Translations under genes and position numbers: made by a program
Origin: Halieaceae bacterium
GTDB taxonomy: Bacteria; Pseudomonadota; Gammaproteobacteria; Pseudomonadales; Halieaceae
Direction: 5' to 3'
Assembly: GCA_011524755.1 (NCBI GenBank)
Contig: WTJR01000165.1
Location: 21,168 to 61,358 of the forward strand
DNA length: 40,191 bases
The notes under the pieces: generated by a model
Told to the model about the DNA's origin: nothing
Database searches by the model: none
Seen by the model: only the letters and a program-made list of their open reading frames with translations
Shown here: piece by piece, positions 8,957-17,900 of the stretch
Numbering within the stretch: the first letter of the stretch is position 1
How the letters are laid out: each line of letters opens with the position of its first letter

Positions 8957-10237
8957 ATGAGTCAGTACCGCGCTATTCGGGGAATGGTTGATGTTCTACC
9001 CGATGAGACACCGTTGTGGCAGATGCTGGAGCAAACTGCCCGTGATGTGTTGGCGGCGCACGGTTATGCCGAGATTCGCACCCCGATTGTTGAAAGTACG
9101 GAGTTATTTGCTCGGTCCATTGGTGAAGTGACCGACATTGTCGAGAAAGAGATGTATTCGTTTCCCGACAGGAATGACGAGAGTCTATCGCTGCGACCTG
9201 AAGGTACCGCGAGCACAGTTCGTGCGGCTGTTCAGCACAACCTAGTTCAATCGCCCCAGCGTGTCTGGTACATGGGTCCCATGTTCCGCTATGAGCGTCC
9301 GCAGAAAGGTCGGCAGCGCCAGTTTCATCAACTGGGCGTAGAGACGTTTGGTGTAGCGGGCCCGGAGCAAGATGCAGAGCTGTTACTGATGTGCCGACAG
9401 TGGTGGACGCGACTTGGCATCAACGACGTTTTGACCCTTGAGCTGAATACCATTGGAAGTCCCGAGGCGCGCGCTTCGTACAAAGCCGCATTAACGGACT
9501 ACCTCCGGGACCATTTTGATTCTTTGGATGAGGACAGTCAGCGCCGTTTGGACACCAATCCGTTACGGATTCTGGATAGTAAGTCGGCGACCACCCAGGC
9601 CATCCTGGACGATGCTCCCTCTATGGCGGAGTACTTGGATGAAGAATCCCAGCAACATCACGAACGACTGTGTCAGCTGCTGGATATGGCTGGATTGAAC
9701 TACACCCTCAATCCTCGTTTAGTTCGCGGGCTCGATTATTACAACAAGACAGTCTTTGAGTGGACAACCGACAAGCTGGGAGCACAGGCAACCGTCTGCG
9801 GTGGTGGGCGTTACGACATGATGGTGAGTCAGTTTGGTGGCAAAGCAACACCTGCGTCAGGGTTTGCAGCGGGACTGGAGCGTCTTGTCCTACTCATGCA
9901 AACGCTCAATCTTGATGCGATTGCTGCGCCCGATCTCTACATTGTGAGTTCTGACGAAAATGCCTTTGGCCAAGCGATGCTCGAGGCGGATAGAATACGC
10001 GCTGAATTTCCCGGGCTTGGTGTTGTCCAACACCTGGGCGGTGGCAGCTTCAAAAGCCAGTTTAAGCGAGCTGATAAAAGTGGTGCCGCATGGGCCATGG
10101 TGTTTGGTGCAGAGGAGATGGTCTCCGGCAAGGTGACCTTGAAACCTCTTCGGGCTAATGAAGAGCAAATGACTCTCTCGCGAGAGGAGTTGGATGTGTT
10201 TTTGGGTCAGTTGGAACAGCTGACGAATGAGTATTGA
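8957..10237 (+). CDS. hisS: Histidyl-tRNA synthetase
   Basis: Class II aminoacyl-tRNA synthetase charging tRNA-His. The 426-residue protein has class II motif 2 around MFRYERPQKGRQRQFHQ, the histidine-specific LVRGLDYYNKTVFE and GGGRYD segments, and a C-terminal anticodon-binding domain from about residue 325. It begins 12 bases after ispG, with AGGA upstream, as usual for this gene order. Confidence 0.98.
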   Translation: MSQYRAIRGMVDVLPDETPLWQMLEQTARDVLAAHGYAEIRTPIVESTELFARSIGEVTDIVEKEMYSFPDRNDESLSLRPEGTASTVRAAVQHNLVQSPQRVWYMGPMFRYERPQKGRQRQFHQLGVETFGVAGPEQDAELLLMCRQWWTRLGINDVLTLELNTIGSPEARASYKAALTDYLRDHFDSLDEDSQRRLDTNPLRILDSKSATTQAILDDAPSMAEYLDEESQQHHERLCQLLDMAGLNYTLNPRLVRGLDYYNKTVFEWTTDKLGAQATVCGGGRYDMMVSQFGGKATPASGFAAGLERLVLLMQTLNLDAIAAPDLYIVSSDENAFGQAMLEADRIRAEFPGLGVVQHLGGGSFKSQFKRADKSGAAWAMVFGAEEMVSGKVTLKPLRANEEQMTLSREELDVFLGQLEQLTNEY

Positions 10238-10247
10238 GGAGTAGGTA

Positions 10248-10913
10248 GTGGCTGATCATCTTCAAGAAGAAGAGCAGTTAGAGGCAATTTCCCAGTGGTG
10301 GCAGGAGAACCGTACGTCGGTCATTGCCGCCGTCGTGCTGACTTTGGGGGGCACCGTTGGCTGGTCGCAGTATGAGGGCTACACCAGCGAGAAGGCGGTC
10401 GCCGCGGCGAATACTTACGATGGCCTTTTACAGGAAAGAGAATCAGGTGAGTCTGCTGAAGAGCTGGCACTGATCAGTGCTGGCTTGCGAGAGACCCATG
10501 ACGGCGAGGCCTTCGCGGAGTTTGCCTCGCTACAGGTGGCTGCAGCGGCTGTGGAAGCGGGTGATTTGGTATTGGCTCGTGCTGAGCTTGAGTCGGTCAT
10601 GGCAACTGTAGAGTTAGATTCAACCTTGGGGCAGCTAGTGCAGTTGAGACTGGCTCGTGTCATGGCAGCCTCAGGTGACGAAGCTGCGGCAGTAGCGATT
10701 CTTGAGCAGGGCAGCAGTTCGTTTCCTGCAAGCTATGCGCAGGCGCTTGGTGATATCCATCTGGCGGCAGGAAGAGAGTCGGAGGCGTTGTTGGCTTATC
10801 AGTCGGCCCAGACCGAATCATTGGCGCTTGGCGGACAGCTCGGTCTTGTAGATCTCAAAGTGAGCGGACTATCGCTTCGCGATGCTGAAGATTCAATCGA
10901 GGATTCACAGTAA
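10248..10913 (+). CDS. YfgM-like periplasmic TPR protein, membrane-anchored
   Basis: Family of the E. coli YfgM/ancillary SecYEG translocon subunit, which partners the chaperone PpiD. The 221-residue protein has a short cytoplasmic N-terminus rich in acidic residues (DHLQEEEQLEAISQWW), one transmembrane helix at about 24-41, and a mostly helical alanine-rich TPR-like domain exposed to the periplasm. The GTG start follows GAGGAG. Its place between hisS and bamB is the standard YfgM position. The stop overlaps the bamB ATG by one base. Confidence 0.85.
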   Translation: MADHLQEEEQLEAISQWWQENRTSVIAAVVLTLGGTVGWSQYEGYTSEKAVAAANTYDGLLQERESGESAEELALISAGLRETHDGEAFAEFASLQVAAAAVEAGDLVLARAELESVMATVELDSTLGQLVQLRLARVMAASGDEAAAVAILEQGSSSFPASYAQALGDIHLAAGRESEALLAYQSAQTESLALGGQLGLVDLKVSGLSLRDAEDSIEDSQ

Positions 10914-12085
10914 TGAAGTTGTTTCGGCTACTGACCACCAGCGTATTACTGCTCCTTATCAGTGGATGTAGCACGTTTCAGGAGTGGTTTGGTTCTGAGG
11001 AAGAGGACGCCACCGCGCCTGTTGAGCTTGAGCGCATTGATACAAAGGTCAAACTCAAAAAACAGTGGTCGACCAAGATTGGCGATGGTCAGGGTGACGG
11101 CTTCTACAAAATAACACCCACCTTAGTCGACGGTGTGCTCTACGTCGCCTCCAGTGATGGCGAGGTCGCGGCGATCAGTGCAGCTGACGGCGATCGGCTC
11201 TGGCGAGTAGAGTTGGAGCGTCCGCTGTCAGGTGGCGTTGGTTATCACGATCGAAGTCTTTATCTCGGTGGCGCTGACGGCTCTGTACTGCAGTTGTCGG
11301 CTAACGATGGTGTCGTGGAATGGGAAGCCGCTGTGTCGGGTGAGGTGCTTGCGGCACCCGCGGTCTCAGATGACTGGGTCATTGTGCAGACCTATGACGG
11401 CAAACTGCTCGGATTCCAGCCTGGCGCTGATGAGCCCGCATGGACATTTACGAGTGATGTACCGGTTCTTACATTACGCGGTACCTCAACCCCTATTTTA
11501 GTTGGGGATAATGCAATTGCCGGGTTTGGTGATGGCAAGGTTGTCGCTGTAGACGTCAACTCCGGAAACGTCTCGTGGGAGTCACGCATTGGCGTCCCTC
11601 AGGGCAGCTCAGAAATAGATCGTATCGTCGATATTGACGGTGCCATGACTCAGCAGGGTATTGAGCTTTTTGTTGCCAGTTATCAGGGGCGCGTCGCTGC
11701 GCTAGATAGCCGAACCGGGCGTAAACTCTGGCAGCAGAACGTTTCGTCAGTCACGGGTACACACGTGGGCTTTGGTAACGTCTATGTGGCCGACGTCGAC
11801 GGTACGCTGAGTGCGTTCCTGCGAACAGGTCAAGGTGTGCGGTGGCAAAACATTGAGCTCGGTTACCGGCAGTTGTCGCGACCGACTCCCGTCAGCAGCT
11901 ATGTAGCAACGGTAGATTTTGATGGGTATCTGCATCTTCTCTCGCAGGTAGATGGCCAAATTGTAGGTCGGACCAAGATCGGTGGCGATGCGGCACGGGC
12001 CGATATGATTGCCGATAGTGGGCGTCTGATTATCTTCGCCGATAACGGTCAGTTGCTCGCCTATGAGCTAGAGACCCTGGACTAA
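10913..12085 (+). CDS. bamB: Outer membrane protein assembly lipoprotein BamB
   Basis: PQQ-type eight-bladed beta-propeller lipoprotein of the BAM complex, which inserts beta-barrels into the outer membrane. The 390-residue protein has lipobox ISGC with C19, followed by serine, consistent with outer-membrane sorting. Repeats such as GDRLWRVEL, DGVVEWEAAV, SGNVSWESRI and TGRKLWQQNV mark successive blades. It overlaps the preceding gene by one base and precedes der by six. The TonB-dependent receptor at 17901-19748 would be a typical BAM client. Confidence 0.95.
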   Translation: MKLFRLLTTSVLLLLISGCSTFQEWFGSEEEDATAPVELERIDTKVKLKKQWSTKIGDGQGDGFYKITPTLVDGVLYVASSDGEVAAISAADGDRLWRVELERPLSGGVGYHDRSLYLGGADGSVLQLSANDGVVEWEAAVSGEVLAAPAVSDDWVIVQTYDGKLLGFQPGADEPAWTFTSDVPVLTLRGTSTPILVGDNAIAGFGDGKVVAVDVNSGNVSWESRIGVPQGSSEIDRIVDIDGAMTQQGIELFVASYQGRVAALDSRTGRKLWQQNVSSVTGTHVGFGNVYVADVDGTLSAFLRTGQGVRWQNIELGYRQLSRPTPVSSYVATVDFDGYLHLLSQVDGQIVGRTKIGGDAARADMIADSGRLIIFADNGQLLAYELETLD

Positions 12086-12091
12086 AAAGTC

Positions 12092-13510
12092 ATGCTTCCC
12101 GTCATTGCGTTGGTAGGACGCCCCAATGTAGGGAAGTCGACGCTGTTCAATCAGCTCACCAAGACCCGTGATGCGCTCGTTGCGGACTACTCTGGACTTA
12201 CCCGAGATCGAAAGTACGGTGAAGGGCGCTGTGATGAGCAGCGCTTTATGGTCATTGATACGGGTGGTATTACCGGAGAGGAAGAGGGTATTGATGCTGC
12301 AATGGCGGCTCAGTCATTGGCCGCAATTGACGAAGCTGACGTCGTTTTACTCATGGTTGACGGTCGCGCAGGTTTGCAGGTCGGTGATCAAAGTCTCGTC
12401 CGGTTGCTCCGAGAGCGCAACAAACCCTTCGAACTCGTGGTCAATAAAATTGATGGCGTGGGTGAAGATGTTGCCGCCAGTGATTTTCACAGCTTAGGTG
12501 TAGCCAAGCTGCACACCATCGCGGCCACCCACAACCGTGGTGTGCGGACAATGATTTCCGAGGTGATGGCCCCCTTTGGTGATACCGAGTCCGAAATAGA
12601 CGAGGGCGGATCAGGCATTCGTGTTGCGGTTGTAGGCAGGCCCAATGTGGGAAAGTCGACCTTGGTCAATCGCTTGTTGGGCGAGGACAGAGTGGTGGTC
12701 TTCGATCAGCCCGGGACAACGCGAGACAGCGTTTTCATTGAGTACGAACGCCACGGACATGCCTACACGCTAATTGACACGGCGGGGGTACGGCGGCGTA
12801 AGAATGTCAAAGAGACAGTAGAGAAATTTTCGATTGTCAAAACCCTCAAGGCCATCGACCAAGCAAACGTTGTGATTTTGTTGATGGATGCCCATGAAGG
12901 CGTGGTCGAACAGGATCTGCATCTGCTTGGTCAATGTATCGAGGCGGGTCGGGGCCTAGTGGTAGCGCTCAATAAATGGGATGGCATGGAGTCCGATGAA
13001 CGCGAGCGGGTGAAGGTTGAACTACAGCGCCGCCTGCTATTTGTCGACTATGCCGATATCCACTTTATATCGGCGCTGCACGGGACAGGTGTGGGTCATC
13101 TCTATGACTCTATTCACGGTGCATACGAGTCGGCTACGCGGAAACTGACGACGCCACGATTGACCCAACTGCTAGAGGATATTGTCTCTAGCCACCCACC
13201 GCCCGTTGTCGGTGGCCGACGTGTGAAGCTCCGGTACGCACATATGGGGGGACATAACCCACCGCGTATCGTCATTCACGGCAACTCGACCGATAATCTT
13301 CCGCAGAGTTACGTTCGGTATCTCGAGAACTCGTTTCGTCGGCACCTAGATTTATCAGGTACGCCTATACGTATTGAGTTGCGAACCGGCGATAACCCCT
13401 ATGCGGGGCGCCGTAACAAGCTGACAGAGCGTCAGGTCCAGCGTCGACGCCGCATGATGTCCCACATCAAGAAATCCGAGAAGAAGCGTAAGCAAAAGAA
13501 AACGCAATAA
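12092..13510 (+). CDS. der: Ribosome assembly GTPase Der (EngA)
   Basis: Essential GTPase with two tandem G domains, required for 50S subunit maturation. The 472-residue protein has two P-loops, [14 protein letters not shown] (near residue 8) and [14 protein letters not shown] (near 182), the Der hallmark. A KH-like domain lies at about 355-440, followed by a very basic tail ([13 protein letters not shown]). It is the last gene of the ndk-to-der series. Confidence 0.98.
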   Translation: MLPVIALVGRPNVGKSTLFNQLTKTRDALVADYSGLTRDRKYGEGRCDEQRFMVIDTGGITGEEEGIDAAMAAQSLAAIDEADVVLLMVDGRAGLQVGDQSLVRLLRERNKPFELVVNKIDGVGEDVAASDFHSLGVAKLHTIAATHNRGVRTMISEVMAPFGDTESEIDEGGSGIRVAVVGRPNVGKSTLVNRLLGEDRVVVFDQPGTTRDSVFIEYERHGHAYTLIDTAGVRRRKNVKETVEKFSIVKTLKAIDQANVVILLMDAHEGVVEQDLHLLGQCIEAGRGLVVALNKWDGMESDERERVKVELQRRLLFVDYADIHFISALHGTGVGHLYDSIHGAYESATRKLTTPRLTQLLEDIVSSHPPPVVGGRRVKLRYAHMGGHNPPRIVIHGNSTDNLPQSYVRYLENSFRRHLDLSGTPIRIELRTGDNPYAGRRNKLTERQVQRRRRMMSHIKKSEKKRKQKKTQ

Positions 13511-13529
13511 CCTCTGAGTTGGTCTGACA

Positions 13530-13562
13530 CTCGCCCATATATTCAAGTAAATTATGAGCGAG
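13530..13562 (+). promoter_or_regulatory. Imperfect inverted repeat upstream of aceA
   Basis: CTCGCCCATA (13530-13539) and TATGAGCGAG (13553-13562) are inverted copies matching at 9 of 10 positions, separated by 13 AT-rich bases. The 137-base gap between der and aceA holds no gene. No T-run follows the repeat, so a terminator is unlikely, and the spacing resembles a dimer-binding operator. The regulator is unknown and the role is inferred. Confidence 0.35.
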
Positions 13563-13647
13563 ATACAAACCATCTATTTCACAAATATAAGTAAGTAACC
13601 CATAGTTCGCCCATCAACGATGACACCGTATAGAGCGGGGGTGAACC

Positions 13648-15234
13648 ATGAGTAATTATCTAGAACAGGTTGAAAAACTGCAGGGCGTGGCAACAGCTGC
13701 CAATGGGGTTAATGCTGAGCATGCGGTTCGTATGCGCCTGCAGAACCAGTTTAAAACCGGTCTCGACGTGGCGAAGTACACGGCGGATATCATGCGCCGT
13801 GATATTGAGAACTATGAGGCAGATACCTCGCAGTACACTCAGTCGCTGGGCTGCTGGCATGGATTTATTGGCCAGCAGAAAATGATTGCCATCAAAAAGC
13901 ATTTCGGCGACACCAACCGACGCTACTTGTACCTCTCTGGCTGGATGATCGCTGCCCTGCGCTCAGAGTTTGGTCCTCTGCCAGATCAATCGATGCATGA
14001 GAAAACCTCAGTACCCGCTCTGATTGAGGAGCTGTATACGTTCTTGCGTCAGGCCGACGCGCGCGAGATGGGCGGTCTTTTCCGTCAACTCGATGCGGCA
14101 CGGGCGGCTAACAATGATGTCCAAGAGCGGGCGATCATCAACCAGATCGATAATTTTCAGACACACGTTGTTCCCATCATTGCCGATATTGATGCCGGCT
14201 TTGGTAACGAGGAAGCAACCTACCTTCTCGCCAAGAAGATGATCGAAGCGGGTGCTTGTGCCATTCAGATCGAAAATCAGGTGTCTGACGAAAAGCAGTG
14301 TGGCCACCAGGACGGCAAAGTTACGGTTCCACACGCTGACTTCCTCGCTAAGATTCGCGCGGTTCGCTATGCGTTCATCGAGTTGGGCGTAGAAAACGGC
14401 ATCATTGTCGCTCGCACGGACTCACTGGGTGCCGGCCTGACTAAGCAGATTGCTGTGACCAATGAGCCAGGCGATTTGGGTGATCAGTACAATAGTTTCC
14501 TTGACGGCGATGTCGTTCAAACTGCAGATGATTTGGCCAATGGCGACGTCGTTGTGAAGGCCAATGGTCAGCTGCTGCGTCCTAAGCGTCTCGCATCAGG
14601 TTTGTTCCGATTCAAGCCTAATACGGGAGAAGACCGCGTTGTTCTCGACTGCATTACCTCGCTACAGAATGGCGCCGACCTTCTGTGGATTGAGACCGAG
14701 AAGCCGCATGTGGGTCAGATTGCAGGCATGGTTAATCGTATTCGTGAGGTCGTTCCAAACGCGAAGCTGGTTTACAACAACAGCCCGTCGTTTAACTGGA
14801 CACTCAACTTCCGCCAGCAGGTTTTCGACTCATGGGCTGAAGAGGGGCAGGACGTGTCTGCCTACGCGCGTGATGAGCTCATGTCAGCCGAGTACGACGA
14901 GACTGATTTAGCGATCGAAGCTGACCGCAGAATTCAATCCTTCCAAGCCGATGCGGCGCGTGAGGCGGGTATCTTCCACCATTTGATTACCCTGCCGACC
15001 TACCACACGGCAGCACTGTCGACGGATAACTTGGCCAAAGAGTACTTTGGTGAGGCCGGGATGCTCGGCTACGTCGCAGGGGTCCAGCGTAAAGAAATTC
15101 GTCAGGGTATCGCCTGTGTGAAGCACCAGAACATGGCTGGTTCCGATATGGGCGATGACCACAAAGAGTACTTCTCTGGTGATGCGGCACTCAAAGCCGG
15201 TGGCGCTGACAACACCATGAATCAGTTTGGATAA
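13648..15234 (+). CDS. aceA: Isocitrate lyase, long form
   Basis: First enzyme of the glyoxylate shunt: cleaves isocitrate to glyoxylate and succinate, allowing growth on acetate or fatty acids. The 528-residue protein belongs to the long subgroup known from Pseudomonas rather than the 430-residue E. coli form. The catalytic cysteine is C218 in DEKQCGHQDGK, with Q where many ICLs have K or R (KKCGH), as in other long-form enzymes. The start has GCGGGGGTG upstream. It is monocistronic, with a strong terminator behind and an inverted repeat ahead. Fatty-acid genes elsewhere in the window (fadD, MaoC-like) would feed the same pathway; malate synthase is not here. Confidence 0.95.
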   Translation: MSNYLEQVEKLQGVATAANGVNAEHAVRMRLQNQFKTGLDVAKYTADIMRRDIENYEADTSQYTQSLGCWHGFIGQQKMIAIKKHFGDTNRRYLYLSGWMIAALRSEFGPLPDQSMHEKTSVPALIEELYTFLRQADAREMGGLFRQLDAARAANNDVQERAIINQIDNFQTHVVPIIADIDAGFGNEEATYLLAKKMIEAGACAIQIENQVSDEKQCGHQDGKVTVPHADFLAKIRAVRYAFIELGVENGIIVARTDSLGAGLTKQIAVTNEPGDLGDQYNSFLDGDVVQTADDLANGDVVVKANGQLLRPKRLASGLFRFKPNTGEDRVVLDCITSLQNGADLLWIETEKPHVGQIAGMVNRIREVVPNAKLVYNNSPSFNWTLNFRQQVFDSWAEEGQDVSAYARDELMSAEYDETDLAIEADRRIQSFQADAAREAGIFHHLITLPTYHTAALSTDNLAKEYFGEAGMLGYVAGVQRKEIRQGIACVKHQNMAGSDMGDDHKEYFSGDAALKAGGADNTMNQFG

Positions 15235-15253
15235 TCACGCCCAGTGGTTCGCT

Positions 15254-15283
15254 AAGCCCAGTCATTCGACTGGGCTTTTTTTT
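15254..15283 (+). terminator. Rho-independent terminator of aceA
   Basis: A perfect 10-base-pair stem, AAGCCCAGTC (15254-15263) with GACTGGGCTT (15268-15277), closes an ATTC loop and runs into eight T residues (15276-15283). It lies 19 bases after the aceA stop and should end that transcript before the HxlR gene. Confidence 0.93.
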
Positions 15284-15328
15284 GTTCTGCGTCTTGCCAA
15301 ACCCCGCTGACCGAAGCACAGTTCCAAA

Positions 15329-15877
15329 ATGAAATGGGAAAATATAGACGAACAAGTATGTTCCGTGGCTCGGGCGCTCTCTATTGTTGGAGAACGCTGG
15401 ACGCTCCTGATTATCAGAGATGCGTTCAAGGGGACCCGCCGCTTTGAGGGGTTCCATAAGAATCTGGGTGTCACTCGACACCGGCTTACCGAGCGACTCA
15501 ATTCATTGGTCGAGTCCGGTGTCATGACCAAAGTGCCCTACAGTCGGAATCCAGAGCGCTTCGAGTACCGTTTAACGCGCAAAGGACTGGGCCTTTACCC
15601 TGTTTTGATGAGTTTGAGTCAATGGGGCGATCAATGGTTGGCAGACGAAAATGGACCGCCCATGACTTATTGGCACAGTCGCTGCGCTCAGGACTGTGAG
15701 CCGATAATGGCGTGCAGTGAGTGTGGTGAGACCCTGAAGCCTGAAGAGGTCTCAGCGAAACTGGGAACCGAACTCACTCATTATGTGGCACACTTAAAAG
15801 ATCACGGGTTACCCATACCCAGTGATGCTGAATTACCGAAACGCGCAGGCGAATACCGAAAAACAAGGACGCGATAG
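15329..15877 (+). CDS. HxlR-family winged-helix regulator with C-terminal Cys motif
   Basis: DNA-binding regulator of the HxlR/MarR-like class. Residues about 8-100 form the winged helix: VCSVARALSIVGERWTLLII, then RFEGFHKNLGVTRHRLTERL and the wing YSRNPERFEYRLT. C11 sits where sensing cysteines occur in some family members. Beyond the usual 110-130 residues there is an extension with C119, C123, C129 and C132 (HSRCAQDC, CSECGE), which looks like a small metal-binding or redox knuckle. It is 11 bases upstream of the aldolase-like gene, so the two are probably co-transcribed and it may control that gene. There is no clear ribosome-binding site. Confidence 0.85.
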   Translation: MKWENIDEQVCSVARALSIVGERWTLLIIRDAFKGTRRFEGFHKNLGVTRHRLTERLNSLVESGVMTKVPYSRNPERFEYRLTRKGLGLYPVLMSLSQWGDQWLADENGPPMTYWHSRCAQDCEPIMACSECGETLKPEEVSAKLGTELTHYVAHLKDHGLPIPSDAELPKRAGEYRKTRTR

Positions 15878-15888
15878 GAACCGAGCTT

Positions 15889-16674
15889 ATGAACCAGCAA
15901 GTCAACAATCTGATCATGAATGCCGATGAGAACATGGGGCAGGTAGAACGCAGCCCCATGGATGAACAGCTGTTTCGCAAGCAGCGTTTGGCCGCCGCTC
16001 TGCGGATTTTTGGTCGATTTGGGTTCGATGAGGGTGTAGCGGGGCACATTACCGTTCGGGACCCACTTGACCCCGAGACCTTTTGGGTTAATCCCATGGG
16101 GCGTTCATTCAAAATGATGCGCGTGTCCGATTTGATTCGCGTAGATCACGACGGAAATATTGTTGAGGGAAGCGGTATTCTGAATGGTGCCGCGTTTACG
16201 ATTCATAGCCAGATTCATGCAGCGCGTCCCGATGTGACAGCAGCGGCACACGCGCACTCTATCTACGGCAAAGCATGGGCTTCCCTTGGTCGTCTGCTGG
16301 ATCCGCTTACTCAGGATGCCTGCTCATTCTATGGTGATCACGCGCTGTTGGATGACTACACCGGTGTTGTCGTTGATATGGATGAGGGCGAACGACTCGC
16401 TCAGACCTTGGGTGATAAGAAAGCGATCATCCTAAAAAACCACGGACACCTGACAGTCGGCCAATCCGTTGAGGAGGCTACCTGGTGGTACGTCACTATG
16501 GAACGCACTTGTCAGGCTCAGTTGCTGGCAGAGGCAGCTGGCACACCTAAGCCTATCCCGCACGAGATGGCGGTTCATACGCAAAAGCAGGTCGGCAGTA
16601 CCTTGTCGGGTTGGTTCAGTGGTCAGCCGTTGTTCGATGTGATTCTCAGTGAGCAGCCGGACCTTCTAGACTGA
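15889..16674 (+). CDS. Class II aldolase/adducin family protein
   Basis: Belongs to the metal-dependent class II aldolase fold (fuculose-phosphate aldolase and adducin head domain). The 261-residue protein has candidate metal-ligand histidines in AAHAHSIYGKAW and NHGHLTVG, and HITVRDP near the N-terminus. The fold covers about residues 25-235. The start has AGGA upstream and lies 11 bases after the HxlR gene. The substrate cannot be read from sequence: members include sugar-phosphate aldolases, epimerases, decarboxylases and non-enzymatic proteins. The first 20 residues or so are poorly conserved in appearance, so a later start is possible. Confidence 0.82.
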   Translation: MNQQVNNLIMNADENMGQVERSPMDEQLFRKQRLAAALRIFGRFGFDEGVAGHITVRDPLDPETFWVNPMGRSFKMMRVSDLIRVDHDGNIVEGSGILNGAAFTIHSQIHAARPDVTAAAHAHSIYGKAWASLGRLLDPLTQDACSFYGDHALLDDYTGVVVDMDEGERLAQTLGDKKAIILKNHGHLTVGQSVEEATWWYVTMERTCQAQLLAEAAGTPKPIPHEMAVHTQKQVGSTLSGWFSGQPLFDVILSEQPDLLD

Positions 16675-16694
16675 GTAATACAAGCATCTGCCGC

Positions 16695-17291
16695 TTAGAG
16701 CGGCTGATCGAATTTGTCGCGATCGAATGAAGCGATGAGCAACGATAAATTACTCAGCTGTACAACCAGCAAGGGGTAGTGCAGGTACTGAATCAGTACG
16801 AGCGTGTCCTCTGTTTCTAGCCACGTGCGGGCCCACTGATAAAACCCCAATGCAAAGAGTGCACCGGCCAGAGCACCGAGCGTTTTACCAATATCGACAG
16901 GTTTAAAGCTTTCCTTCGCAATGACCAGCGTCTCGAGTCTGACTAAATAGTTGCCAAATATCAGCGCTAGTTGGAAGCCGAGGTAGACCCCAGCGGCTAG
17001 TAAAAAGCTTTGCGGGTAGAGCAACACGGCCAGGACACTCAGTAGCGCAATGACCTCGACGCTCACTGATATTCGGAAAAACCAGTGTAGGTTCAGGAGT
17101 CGAGAGTAGGCCAGTGCCACCAATAGTGGACCCAAACTGAACGCGAGCGGTCCCAGCGAAAAGGCCTCAGGCGGTAAAGGCGCCATGAGTGCGACATAAG
17201 CGGTTCCCCACACTCCCTGGAAAAACGCGTTAATCGACTTGTAAGCGACGAAGGGCTTTAAGCGCAGCGCAGGGTGGATGGAGTCGCGCAC
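16695..17291 (-). CDS. Integral membrane protein in the B12 operon, function unknown
   Basis: I do not recognise this family. The 198-residue protein has about five or six hydrophobic segments (near 20-36, 45-63, 74-96, 98-113, 135-152, 165-188). It starts at a GTG immediately after the cobO stop (TAAGTG), so it is translationally coupled to cobO and lies downstream of the cobalamin riboswitch. That context suggests a role in cobalamin uptake or handling at the inner membrane. It has no cysteine, so it cannot use the cobalt-coordinating cysteine described for BtuM. A short tandem repeat of FSLGPL occurs near residues 44-56. Comparison with B12-regulated membrane families such as BtuN is the obvious test; the role is inferred. 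Confidence 0.75.
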   Translation of the reverse strand: MRDSIHPALRLKPFVAYKSINAFFQGVWGTAYVALMAPLPPEAFSLGPLAFSLGPLLVALAYSRLLNLHWFFRISVSVEVIALLSVLAVLLYPQSFLLAAGVYLGFQLALIFGNYLVRLETLVIAKESFKPVDIGKTLGALAGALFALGFYQWARTWLETEDTLVLIQYLHYPLLVVQLSNLSLLIASFDRDKFDQPL

Positions 17292-17897
17292 TTAGTAATC
17301 AACGCCTTTTCTAGCTTTGATGCCGGCACGAAACGCGTGTTTGACTTCCTTCACTTCGGAGACGGTGTCTGCCAGTGTTTGTAAGCCACTCCCACCGCCG
17401 CGCCCTGTCAGTACAACACTCTGGTGCTCTGGGCGCGCCTCAACGGTTCTAATGACCTGTGCCTCATCAAGGTAATCAAACGAGAGCATGTAGGTGATTT
17501 CATCGAGCACCACCAGGTCATAGGCAGGGTCTTGCAGCATTCGAGCCGCTTCGGCCCATGTGCGTTCAGCAGCCTCGATATCGCCCTGGCGGTTTTGTGT
17601 GTCCCAGGTAAACCCGGTCCCCATCTGATAGAAATCAGAGTCGGGAAGGTGTTCACGGGCGAACAGCTCCTCACCAGAGAGTTGCTCACCTTTGATGAAT
17701 TGGACAATGCCAACGCGCTGACCGTAACCCATGGCCCGCATCACCATACCGAAGGCGGAGCTGGTCTTCCCTTTGCCGTTGCCGGTTAACAATAAAACAA
17801 TGCTTTGTTCTGTATCAGCAGCAGCGATCGATGCATCGACATTGGATTTCTGTTTTTCCATCGAGGCTTTGTGCTTCGCATCTTTATCCATAGTCAT
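17292..17897 (-). CDS. cobO: Corrinoid adenosyltransferase CobO/BtuR
   Basis: ATP:cob(I)alamin adenosyltransferase that makes adenosylcobalamin, the active coenzyme and the effector of many cobalamin riboswitches. The 201-residue protein has the modified P-loop GNGKGKTS (39-46), the DEITYML segment and the C-terminal RKGVDY ending typical of the CobA/CobO/BtuR family. The N-terminal 28 residues are charged and variable, so the exact start (ATG at 17897 or the third codon) is uncertain. The gene starts three bases after btuB and abuts the membrane-protein gene, forming a salvage operon: uptake, then adenosylation. Confidence 0.94.
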   Translation of the reverse strand: MTMDKDAKHKASMEKQKSNVDASIAAADTEQSIVLLLTGNGKGKTSSAFGMVMRAMGYGQRVGIVQFIKGEQLSGEELFAREHLPDSDFYQMGTGFTWDTQNRQGDIEAAERTWAEAARMLQDPAYDLVVLDEITYMLSFDYLDEAQVIRTVEARPEHQSVVLTGRGGGSGLQTLADTVSEVKEVKHAFRAGIKARKGVDY

Positions 17898-17900
17898 ATC

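Noticed and set aside
16690-16704. Inverted repeat GCCGCT/AGCGGC between the aldolase-like gene and the convergent membrane-protein gene, as a terminator
   Set aside because: The six-pair stem overlaps the stop of the minus-strand gene and neither strand has a T-run after it.
16695-17291. Membrane protein called BtuM
   Set aside because: Location and size fit, but the protein has no cysteine, whereas BtuM relies on a conserved cobalt-coordinating cysteine.
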